DNA from: Bacteroidota bacterium
GTDB taxonomy: Bacteria; Bacteroidota; Bacteroidia; Chitinophagales; Saprospiraceae
DNA length: 33,320 nucleotides
NCBI GenBank assembly: GCA_011321935.1
Contig: DROJ01000332.1
Location: 1-33,320, forward strand
Reading direction: 5' to 3'
Part shown: positions 1-8,800 of the stretch, piece after piece
Layout of the letters: each line of letters opens with the position of its first letter
Numbering within the stretch: the stretch's first letter is position 1
Translations under genes and position numbers: made by a program
Notes under the pieces: model-generated
Databases searched by the model: none
Seen by the model: only the letters and a program-made list of their open reading frames with translations
What the model was told of the DNA's origin: nothing

Positions 1-392
1 AAAGGGGCGAAACCTTATTGGATAAAAATGGGACATACTGCCAGTGGGTTTTGTAACCCGCTCATAACCAATTAGTTGGCAACAATCTGTCTTTCTAACA
101 ATAAACTGATGTATAGTAGTATGATTCGCATTAGTGGTTCGATTCGTAATTAGCGGACTGTTTATTTTTTGGTAAATACCACATTATCAAGGGTTTGGCG
201 AACTAATCACTAATCAACTAATTACGAATCACTGCATTAGTAACGGATGACAGACGGAAATACTTTTTCAGGTAAGACAATATTGTCGGTGCCAACCCCA
301 ACAAGCTCTAAAAAGTGCAGGCCGAAAATCAACCCAATGAAGTTGCGTTTTTTTTATGTGAAAACTATTTTGACCTTTGCGCCTTTGAAAAA
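1..392. other. Intergenic region, no gene seen
   Basis: I find no credible coding region here. The only ORF in the track (268-471, minus) has no recognisable domain and runs into the palindrome that follows. The stretch holds a short hairpin around 46-62 (GTGGGTT/AACCCGC) and a 13-bp inverted repeat described separately. It also holds heptad-like words (AATCACT, ATTAGTG) of the kind repeated at several other loci in the window. It may be the 3' flank of a gene outside the window, or lspA leader DNA. Confidence 0.6.
141..230. repeat. 13-bp inverted repeat with heptad-like words
   Basis: GATTCGTAATTAG at 141-153 is the exact reverse complement of CTAATTACGAATC at 218-230. The space between includes AACTAATCACTAATCA, the same 7-bp-periodic word found between natA and natB and downstream of ruvA. 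It could be a hairpin in a transcript or a decayed copy of the heptad repeat family. Confidence 0.6.
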
Positions 393-528
393 AGAGAATT
401 TGAGAGGTTGAGAAAATGAGAGGTTGAGAACAGTGCAGCGGAAGGGCTTTTGATTTTTGCCCAAAAATCAAAAGCCCTTCCGCTGCACTGTTCTCAACCT
501 CTCATTTTCTCAACCTCTCAAATTCTCT
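393..528. repeat. Perfect 67-bp palindrome upstream of lspA
   Basis: The left arm 393-459 and right arm 462-528 are exact reverse complements over 67 bp, separated by only two bases (CC). Each arm carries an internal direct repeat of GAGAGGTTGAGAA. The right arm ends 17 bp before the lspA start codon, so any lspA transcript beginning upstream would carry this hairpin in its leader. An uninterrupted palindrome this long is normally unstable in replicating DNA, so either it is recent or it should be checked as an assembly artefact. Confidence 0.9.
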
Positions 529-545
529 CCTTATAAAATTCCATT

Positions 546-1283
546 TTGAAAAATTCGACCAAAGTTGGCCTCATTATAATTGTCGTTCTGATCATCGACC
601 AGGCATTAAAAATATGGATCAAAACCCACATGCACCTCAACGAGGATTCATTTGAAGATTGGAGTTGGTGGACAGTTCCGTGGGGCCGGATCCATTTTGT
701 GGAAAACGAAGGCATGGCCTTTGGCATCGAACTGCCCGGCAATTATGGGAAACTGATACTCAGCCTTTTCCGCATCGCTGCCGTCGGTTTTTTGTTTTAT
801 TATTTGAAACTGCTCATCCGGGCAAAAGCATCATTTGGGCTGCTTGCCTGTTTTGGGTTGATACTTGCCGGAGCGCTCGGCAATATTCTGGACAGTGCAT
901 TTTACGGGGCGATTTTTTCTAAATCCCCTTTCCATTCTTTGGAGGTGGCAAGGCTGTTCCCTCCGGAGGGCGGTTATGCCGATTTCCTCCACGGCAGGGT
1001 AGTTGATATGTTTTATTTTCCCATGTTTTCGGGCACTTTCCCAGAGTGGCTACCTGTGTGGGGCGGCGAAGATTTTTTGTTTTTCCGGCCTGTTTTTAAT
1101 GTTGCAGATGCTTCTATTACGGTCGGTGTCATCAGCTTGCTGCTGTTCCACCGTGATTTTTTCAGCGGCGATTCTATTGAAAAAAAGACAGCGGAGGAAG
1201 AGGTAGAATTGGTCAAAGAAACGGCAAAGGCAGCGCAAGAAGAGGACGGCAGCATTACGGGGAAAGAGGACGCCCCGGTGTGA
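546..1283 (+). CDS. lspA: Lipoprotein signal peptidase (signal peptidase II)
   Basis: This is an inner-membrane aspartyl protease that cleaves the signal peptide of prolipoproteins after their lipid modification. The 245-residue protein shows the family blocks in order: an N-terminal membrane segment with IDQALKIWIK, ENEGMAFG near 53-60, ALGNILDS with the first catalytic Asp (about D116), and FNVADASITVG with the second (about D188). Further hydrophobic segments lie around 70-115 and 190-202. It is longer than the E. coli enzyme (164 residues) because of an insert before the FNVAD block, common in Bacteroidota, and a charged Glu/Lys-rich tail. The start is a TTG at 546, as no in-frame ATG lies upstream before the palindrome. 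No ribosome binding site is visible. Its 3' end is convergent with moeA, 34 bp away. Confidence 0.95.
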   Translation: MKNSTKVGLIIIVVLIIDQALKIWIKTHMHLNEDSFEDWSWWTVPWGRIHFVENEGMAFGIELPGNYGKLILSLFRIAAVGFLFYYLKLLIRAKASFGLLACFGLILAGALGNILDSAFYGAIFSKSPFHSLEVARLFPPEGGYADFLHGRVVDMFYFPMFSGTFPEWLPVWGGEDFLFFRPVFNVADASITVGVISLLLFHRDFFSGDSIEKKTAEEEVELVKETAKAAQEEDGSITGKEDAPV

Positions 1284-1285
1284 AC

Positions 1286-1308
1286 GGGCGGGCTTGGCTT
1301 CCCCGCCC
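1286..1308. terminator. Possible hairpin between convergent lspA and moeA
   Basis: GGGCGGG at 1286-1292 pairs with CCCGCCC at 1302-1308 in the 34-bp gap between two convergent genes. There is no T-run on either side, so it is not a classical intrinsic terminator. It is listed only because of its position. Confidence 0.3.
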
Positions 1309-1317
1309 TTGGCATGT

Positions 1318-2511
1318 TCAACGATACACAAAAACCGGGAAGACTTCTCCTTTTTTAAACTTGTCCCTTCCTTTTGGCAACTCCATAAAAGCATCGGTTT
1401 CCACGAGGTTGGCAAGGTCGCCCGAGCCCTTGCCTTCGAGGGGCATGCCCATCCATTTCCCGTCTTTTCCATTTTCCAATTTCACCTGCAAAAAATAAGT
1501 GAGGTCAGGTTTGAAAGAAAAATCTTTTCCCAAAACGGCATATTGCTGCGCAAAAGGGGAGAGGCCGAGCGATGCCCTCAGCCAGGGCTGGAAATAACGG
1601 TTGAGGCACATAAAAGAAGAAACGGGGTTGCCGGGAAAAGCAAAGACAAATGCCCCCTCCGTGCGGCCAAACCAAAAGGGCTTGCCGGGGCGCTGCGAGA
1701 CTTTATGGAATAGTTTTTTTACGCCCAGTTCTTCTAATATCTCGGGCAAAAAATCCAGCTTGCCCATTGACACGCCGCCGCTCATGAGCAGGGCGTCGTA
1801 TTCTACCAAAACTTTTGACAAAATGCGGCGGATGGCCTCTTTCTCGTCCAGTAAATGAAAGAGGTCGGCAGTGATGCCCCACTGCCCGGCCATAGCTGCC
1901 AAATTGTGGACGTTGGATTTCCTGATCTGGTGGGCCTGGGGTTTTTCATTGACTTCCACCAGCTCGTCGCCCGTGGAAATGATGGCCACTTTTGGCATTT
2001 TGCTGACCAACAAACCTGCCTTCCCGACAGTGGCCGCCACTCCTATTTCTGCTGCGGATATTTTACAGCCTTTGCGAACGATCAGCGAACCCGCTGCCCG
2101 GTCAGTTCCTTTTCGATGAATGTTTTGTTTGTCTTTTATCTCATCAATCAAGATGGTTGCCTGCCCGTTTCTTATCTCTAAATCTTCGTAACGGATCACG
2201 GTGTCAGTGTTCAGGGGGAGCATGGCACCGGTCATCACTTCTAGGCAGTTTTCATCTTTTTGCAAAGTCATTTGCGGGGCGCCCGCGGCTTGCAGCCCTT
2301 CTATTTTAAAAACCCTTTTTCCTTTTTTGAAATATTCAAACTGGATCGTTATGCCGTCCATGGAGACCCGGTCGAAAGGAGGGAAATCGCGGTCGGCGTA
2401 GAGGCCTTCGCACAAAACACGGCCGGTGGCCTGATGGAAAGGGATGCGTTCTTCTCCGAAGGATGCCGTGTTTTGGAGGACTGTTTTTGTTGCTTGTTCT
2501 ACGCTGGTCAT
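1318..2511 (-). CDS. moeA: Molybdopterin molybdenumtransferase MoeA
   Basis: MoeA inserts molybdate into adenylylated molybdopterin in the last step of molybdenum cofactor synthesis, in the cytoplasm. Visible family motifs are ATGRVL with FPPFDRVSMDG in the N-terminal domain, STGDELVEV followed by QIRKSN in the central MoCF-like domain, MSGGVSMGKLDF, and the RPGKPFWFGR...FAFPGNPVSSF block near the C-terminus. The track ORF begins 25 codons earlier, but homology begins at MTSVEQATK, so I place the start at the ATG whose first base is 2511. The resulting 397 residues match the usual MoeA length. It lies downstream of sprA on the same strand, separated by a terminator and repeats, so it is probably transcribed separately. 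No other molybdenum cofactor gene is in the window. Confidence 0.93.
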   Translation of the reverse strand: MTSVEQATKTVLQNTASFGEERIPFHQATGRVLCEGLYADRDFPPFDRVSMDGITIQFEYFKKGKRVFKIEGLQAAGAPQMTLQKDENCLEVMTGAMLPLNTDTVIRYEDLEIRNGQATILIDEIKDKQNIHRKGTDRAAGSLIVRKGCKISAAEIGVAATVGKAGLLVSKMPKVAIISTGDELVEVNEKPQAHQIRKSNVHNLAAMAGQWGITADLFHLLDEKEAIRRILSKVLVEYDALLMSGGVSMGKLDFLPEILEELGVKKLFHKVSQRPGKPFWFGRTEGAFVFAFPGNPVSSFMCLNRYFQPWLRASLGLSPFAQQYAVLGKDFSFKPDLTYFLQVKLENGKDGKWMGMPLEGKGSGDLANLVETDAFMELPKGRDKFKKGEVFPVFVYR

Positions 2512-2541
2512 TTTTAAAAAAATTAGTTGCCTTTTATACCC

Positions 2542-2614
2542 TGACAATGTTAAATTAGGATTTTTAAAAAATAGCGGAAGCCACATTAAATATTATTCTA
2601 ATTTAACATTGTCA
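2542..2614. repeat. 17-bp perfect inverted repeat upstream of moeA
   Basis: TGACAATGTTAAATTAG (2542-2558) is exactly complemented by CTAATTTAACATTGTCA (2598-2614). It lies 30 to 100 bp upstream of the moeA start. It could be a leader hairpin or operator, or a remnant of a small mobile repeat. No direct repeats flank it. Confidence 0.75.
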
Positions 2615-2630
2615 AGATACTTTATCCGTT

Positions 2631-2746
2631 TTTTTTTTGCAAAGCTCCTCTTGCGGGAGGGTTTTTGAAACCTTCCCTTTTCTCAAATACCATTGTGGGA
2701 TGCGGGTTTCAAAAACCCGCCTACGGAAGGAGCTTTGCAAAAAAAA
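2631..2746. repeat. Imperfect inverted repeat of about 42 bp per arm
   Basis: The left arm (about 2631-2672) starts with a T-run and GCAAAGCTCCT and includes GGGTTTTTGAAACC. The right arm (about 2704-2746) reads GGGTTTCAAAAACCC and ends in AGGAGCTTTGC plus an A-run. The middle of the arms is diverged. It is a REP-like palindrome in the sprA-moeA spacer. Confidence 0.7.
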
Positions 2747-2796
2747 GTCGCTATGAATTTGCGGAAACGAAGGTAAGCACAAAAGTAAAAAGCTGG

Positions 2797-2845
2797 CTTC
2801 GGACTTCCGTCCGAGATACTTGGCTCGGACTTCCGTCCGAGATAC
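2797..2845. repeat. Two tandem copies of a 21-bp hairpin word
   Basis: TCGGACTTCCGTCCGAGATAC occurs twice in tandem, separated by a few bases. Each copy folds as a small hairpin (CGGAC/GTCCG with a TTCC loop). The pair sits directly after the sprA terminator. The short ORF read through it (2683-2895, minus) is an artefact of these repeats. Confidence 0.7.
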
Positions 2846-2880
2846 AAAAAGCCCCGGAGAAGAACCTCCGGGGCTTTTTT
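2846..2880 (-). terminator. Intrinsic terminator of sprA
   Basis: A 9-bp GC-rich stem (GCCCCGGAG / CTCCGGGGC, 2851-2859 and 2866-2874) with a 6-base loop is flanked by T-runs on both strands. On the minus strand it lies 18 bp beyond the sprA stop and is followed by TTTTT. It could also act bidirectionally. Confidence 0.9.
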
Positions 2881-2897
2881 GTTTTTAAAAAACACTT

Positions 2898-5800
2898 TTA
2901 CTCAAGCGAGAAGCGCACTGTCACGCCGCTCCTGATATTGGTCGTTGGATAGCCTTCCGACGTCTTTGGCTCTTGTCGGCGGTAATCAAAAAAGAAGCGC
3001 AGGGATAATTGTTTGTTCAATTGATAGGTTGCCTGCGGCAAAATGGTAATGATCTTATTGCCCCTCGTTGGGTCTTGTGTACCGTAGAACAAATCATAGC
3101 GGTTGGTCTCGTCATCACGGATGGAAAAGTCGAAGGTAATGTCGAGGCTGCCGGGTTCGTTCGTTCTGCGCCTGCCTGCCCGGCTGGAAGAGCCCGGCTT
3201 GTTTTTATCGTCCTTTTTTTGTTTTGCCCGGCTTTTTTTCTTTTTCTTAGAAGTAAGGAAACCAAGTTCCACTTCTTTTATTTTGTACCCAAAACCAACG
3301 GTAATGTCTGTTCCGACGGTCTCGTTCATATAGCCTTCCAAATCGAGGGCAAGCGTTCTCCTCTTGGAAAATTCCCCTTTAAAAGACATATCGTTTTTCA
3401 AGCGGACATCCACTCCGAGCAGCGGGCTGAACTGTTCTTGAACCTGTACGTCAGGGATCCTGAAACGGGAAAAGTAGTTGAGGTTAGGATTGGCCTCCAG
3501 GTCATTCGTCTGCTCTGTGACCAGCAAAAACGGGTCAGTACTGTCGTAAGAATTATTGGTGCGGTAGCTGCTCACCGACATTGTTCCCTTGTACCCGTGG
3601 CTGATACTGATGCTCCGGAAATACTCTTTGAACGGTGCCAGGTCTGCCAAGCCATCATAGGTAAGACGCCAATTGGGAGCGGGTTTTGTTTTGATCAAAA
3701 CATTGCTCAAATAATCATCGGCAACGGCAATATTGCCGGGGTCTTTACCGGTATAAGCTGCAAAAAATGCTGGCAACAATACATCGGGATGAGTACGGCC
3801 GTAGCCCCTTGGATAGCCTTGGGCGGCGTTGTCGGGATCGTCGTGGCTGCCCGGCGGGTCGGAAGACAGGCGGTTCGCAATGCCGACCCTAGCATCCGAA
3901 AAGGTTTTAAAAAGGCCGAAAAGGTCTTTCTCGAACAGTGTATTGAAAGCTCCGATATAGGAAACCTGGAAAGTCCCGAAATCGGACTCGGCAAAGTGTT
4001 CCATTTCTGTCTGCGAACGGTTGTCGGGGTTGGCTGGGTCAAGGATTTGGTTGCGCGCAAATTTCTCCTCGTGGTTTCTGGTCTTTGATCTGCTGGCATC
4101 CACGTCAATACGGAATTTACGGAAAGGTTCAATGGTCAGCTTGCCGTCCATCTCTTGCTTATAAGTCTGCAAAAGTGGGTTTGGCTGCGTGACATCACCT
4201 GAAATCCACTGCCAGTTTTTGTATAAATAATCTTTGTCCGTGTACCAGTCTTTTTGGTCAATGTTGGGCTGGAAACCTGCCACAAAGCCCCATCCGGGGG
4301 CATCAAAACTTTGCATTCCGAACAACTTGCTGTCTGGCAGATAACCGGGGATGACGGTGGTATAGCTTTCCCGGTAGTTCAGCCTCAATTTTCGGACAGC
4401 CATCAGTGGCCGGATGAAGGCGCGCTCCATCTTGCTGGGCTGCTTGTCTTTGTTTTTCTTCTTGTCCCTATCTGAGCGGTTCTTGCCCGCCTTGTCTTTT
4501 TTATCGGAGTCTTTGCCTTTGTCTCCGTTTTTCTTTTTTGATTTTTTATCATCGGCCTTACTGCCCCTTTTGTTCTTTTTATCTCCTTTGCTGGCGTCCC
4601 GGAGGCCTCGGCTACCGCGGCCGCGGCGGGGCTTTGAATTGATTTTTTTCAGGTAAGGGACATAATTGTACAACTTTTCAAAATCAAGGTCTCCGTTGAT
4701 TGTCTTGTCCTGTGAGTTGTTGATGATGTTGCCTTGGGCGATGGCAGTAGGGGTGCGGCTCGAAGCATCCCAGCCATAGCCCGCTTTGTAACTTGCCTTT
4801 AAACCTACCCAATCGAGGAAGGGGATGTCTTTGGTGGGCACTTTATAGGTCGCATTGATATTGTGCTGGTAGTGTTTGGTCCGCCCAAAATCGCGGAGGC
4901 TCTTTTTTATGGAATCGCGGCGGAATTTACCGATGTCGGAAATGTAGAGGGGGTCATTGGCCGGCAATTGGTTTCGCTCCAGCATTTCTATTTCATCCGG
5001 TTCGTCAATGACTGCGTTGTTGTCGGCATTGAACTGGAACTTGAGGTTGCGGGTAATGTCCCACTGTAAATCATAGATCCGGTTCCAGACAAACTGCTTA
5101 TTATAATAGGTGTTGTACAAAGGGTTGGCGCCCGCAAAACGGTGCTTGGTCACATTGAACTTCCGGTCGAGGTCGGTGCTGAAAGCAAAAGAATTGGGGA
5201 AAGGATTGAAGTTCATGTTTTTTAAAAACTTCAGGTTTTTGCTTTTGATGACCTTTTTCAGGGGTTCGATATATTTTACTTTCCGGGTATAATTATAATC
5301 CAGTGCGCCCCTTCGTCTGGTCAGCACGTCACTTTCCACGATGGGATCGTGCTGTGAAGTTTCATCAAAAGCATAGGTAGCCGTAAAATTGGAGATGTCC
5401 CAGGGCATTGGTTTTTTATCGGTATTGGTGCGCTGCTTCCGCACGTTCGTGAAATTGTAGCTTTTGATGGTCTTTACGGTTTGTGCATCGGTCTTGGCTT
5501 GCTGTGGGTTTGCTTCCGTTTTCAACTTCTCGTCGAGTTCAAGGTCAAGGTCGTAGGGGTCGTACTGCGGGGTGCTTACTTCTTTTGAATATTGGAAATA
5601 AAAGGGAACGGACAGCCCTGTTTTTTCCGGCAGGAATTTATCCAATTGTGCCGTGCCGGCAATGTCGTATTGCAGCTTTTTTTCTCTCTGCCTATCGGCC
5701 AATTGTTTGTCGAGCGGCCCAAAGCCGATGCTGCTTGCTGCCACCGAACCCGAGAGGGTCATGAAGTCGGCCAATTGCATATCTATCCGGGCCGTACCCG

Positions 5801-8800
5801 CCACACCGCCCCTTTCGTCGAGGCCAAAGGCGCGGAGTTCGTTGATCCAGATTTCGATGCTTTTTTCATCGTTTTGCAAACAGTCGTCCCCGATGACGGG
5901 GTTGCGGATGCCGACCATGACCGTTTTTACCAGGCCAAGGTTGGGGTTTCCTTTTATCCGGAAAATGGCGCCCGTTTTTTTCTCTCCGGGCATGTTCTTG
6001 ATTTCGTACAGTTTCCCCAATGTCGCATCGGGGTCTGCGTTCCTTATTGTTTTCAGTTTTTTTAGCAAATCAAAATCAATGGTGATGTCGTTCGAGTCCG
6101 GCCAGACGACGCGCGCGTACTCATCGCTCCTCTCCTGAACGATTGTATTGGGATCAGACATGGTGATGGGTATTTCATATTCATAAAAATTGCTGTTGAT
6201 GTCGCTTCCCAGGCGGATGAAAACATTTAAATCACCATCTTGCAAGGGTTCGTTTGTTGCGCAGTTTTTAGTGTCCTCTGCGTGCAAGAACATCTTTAAT
6301 TTTTTCAGCACGCGCATATCGAGGTTCAGGTTTTTAAAAACCCCTCTTGCATCGCCGTCTTCCAAATTGCAGACCCTCAAAGAAAGCGCTTGCTCGTTTT
6401 GCAGGGCACTGATATTTACTCCCAGTGCTTGCTCCCTGGTGATGCCCGGGGGAAGGGTATAGCCAAATGGTTCGCGTTCGCTGTTTTCCTCAATGTTCAC
6501 CGCATTGATGTCAAAAGATGTTTCGTCAAAATCAAAACAAGGCTCTTCTTCCAGTTCCCTGGTGTACCGGCGCCATTGGCTCCGTACCAGTTCTAAAGTT
6601 GCGAAGCGCAGGACAACGGGCTGTTGAAACCCTTTGAGGTACATCCGCATGAAACGGATGGAACGGAAATCGCGGATGCCACCGACTTTTCTGAAGAAGG
6701 GGTCGGAGTCCAATAGGTTGAGGGGGATGCGGAAGCGGTGCCATACCCGGCGGTCGTCATTGCTTACTCTTGTCTCGGTAATAAAAGGGTTGGCGTCAGC
6801 GTCAATGCCCCGGAGGCCATCATAAACGATGGGCACCCGGTACTCAAAATAACTTTCCGTTTCGTTCACCGTCCGGTCACCGTCGAGGTCTTCTCCATCG
6901 GGTAATGTAGTGGAGGAACGGGTCAAGGATTCACCTTGGTTGATGGGGGTGTTGCCTTCCAGGCCAAAGAAGCGGTCATAGCGGTCAAGTGTTGAAGTAC
7001 CATTGCTGTAACTGCGGTAATGCCGGAAGTTGTCGTTGGAGGGGTCGGCAGTGATTGTAGCTATAGCAGGGGCAGAGAGGGATTGTATTGCGGCTATATA
7101 ATCCGCAAATTTGACCCTTTCGCCTGCATCGTTAAGGCCGTCGAGACCGACGTCCTGTGCTGCCCTGTTGTCGGGATCCGTATCAAAATTGTTAGTGATC
7201 TGCGGGTTGAGCGGTATCTGCCCCCAATTGGTTTCGGTAGATCTCAGTCCTTGTGTATTGGGGCCGGGAAGGCCATTTTCAAAAAACTTTCTTGAATCGG
7301 GCATGATGTCTTCGGAAATGTTTCCGAAGTTGATAATCAACTCGCCGTTCATCCTGCCAGAAGCGGCATCGGGGTTGGCAGCGATAGCGCCGGTTGTATC
7401 TAGGTAAGGGCTCATCATCCAAAATTCGAGGAATTCGATGTTGGAAGATTGAAAGTCGTTGGTGGTCATTTGCCGCATAATGCCGGCCCAGCGCGTTTCG
7501 GGGTCTTTGAGCGAGCCATCAGGGTTGAGGCCTGCTGAAAAAGCAGACCCGGTTGGGGGATCGTAATTATAGGGCCCCCTCCGGGTAGGGTCATAAGCAA
7601 GGTCCAATGAGCGGATCAAAGCGGCGCCCAATTGGTTTGCGTTTTGCCGGTTAGGAAAAATTTCTGTTTGCTGGACAACAACACCGTATGGGTTTCCATT
7701 GTCGTTGCCAGAAGAACTACGGTCAATGCTGTACCAACTAAGGTGTGCCCGGTTCATGCCGGCCACGAGCGAATCGTTCAAGAAGGCTTCGGGGAAAATG
7801 GGATCGGTGGCATCTTGGTCATCACGTGGTACACTTGACATCATCCAGCCATTTACTCCAACAGAAGGAGTGGTCAGGTTGAGGGGCGTTACAGCGCCTT
7901 CAAAGTCATCTATGTAAACGACGCCCCCCTTGTTCTTTTCCGTGGGAGAGTCTTCGTTGATAGCGCGGGCGTGGCCTGGTTTCAGTACCGCTGTTTCGGC
8001 GGTAAAATTGATGTTCGACATTTCTTTGGTAGAGATCAAGGGTATCTTGTCCACTAAGCGGGTCAGCCACGGGGCTTCATTGCTGTAATTTACATCAAAG
8101 CCATAGATGCGGTTGTTGATGGGGTCGTCGCCGATATTTACTTTTTGGGTATAGGGCCTTTCAAATAGGTGCAGATAGGTGCCCCCCAGGGTCAAGTGCT
8201 TGTTGACCATATAATCGGCGCGCACACCCAACATGGTCTTGGTTTGAAAGCCAAAAAGGGAATTGTCTTCAAATTCGACCCGGATCGGCGCACCTGAATT
8301 GAGGTACACATCATTTAGGATACGCACCCGGCCGATCTGGTAATCTATTTCATAATCACGGCCTTCTTCTAATTTTTTTCCGCCCGAATAAACACTCACG
8401 GCCCCTTGTGGAATATTGAACGCGCCGAGGGAAATTTCAGAGGAGACGGATGATTTATAACTGCCTTTTATGGTGAAGCGGTTGAACTCCTGAAACTCCC
8501 TGGCATTGAAAAGGGTCTGTTTGTACAATTGTTCATAAACAAACTTGGCAGTGTCTTGAGGTTGGAGTTGGCTGGCGAGCGAGCTGCCGAAAGGCTCTAA
8601 GACCGGGAACATGATCCGCCCGTTGCGGGTATTGATAGTGAGCCCGTCCACAAAGTCAAAAACCCCATCGGGCTGCGGGTCGAGCTGCACGTTGAGCTGG
8701 TCGAGGTTGAAAATGCGGAGCAGGGGCTTGTCCGAGATGCCGGCTGCCGGCATAAATTGCTTGGTGCCCTCGCCGGGGTCTTCATAATAAACGCCCAGTT

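Noticed and set aside
546-1498. Extra ORFs overlapping lspA and moeA (for example 1013-1321 and 1050-1472 minus, 1294-1713 plus)
   Set aside because: Shadow frames of two well-supported genes, with no domain or start context.
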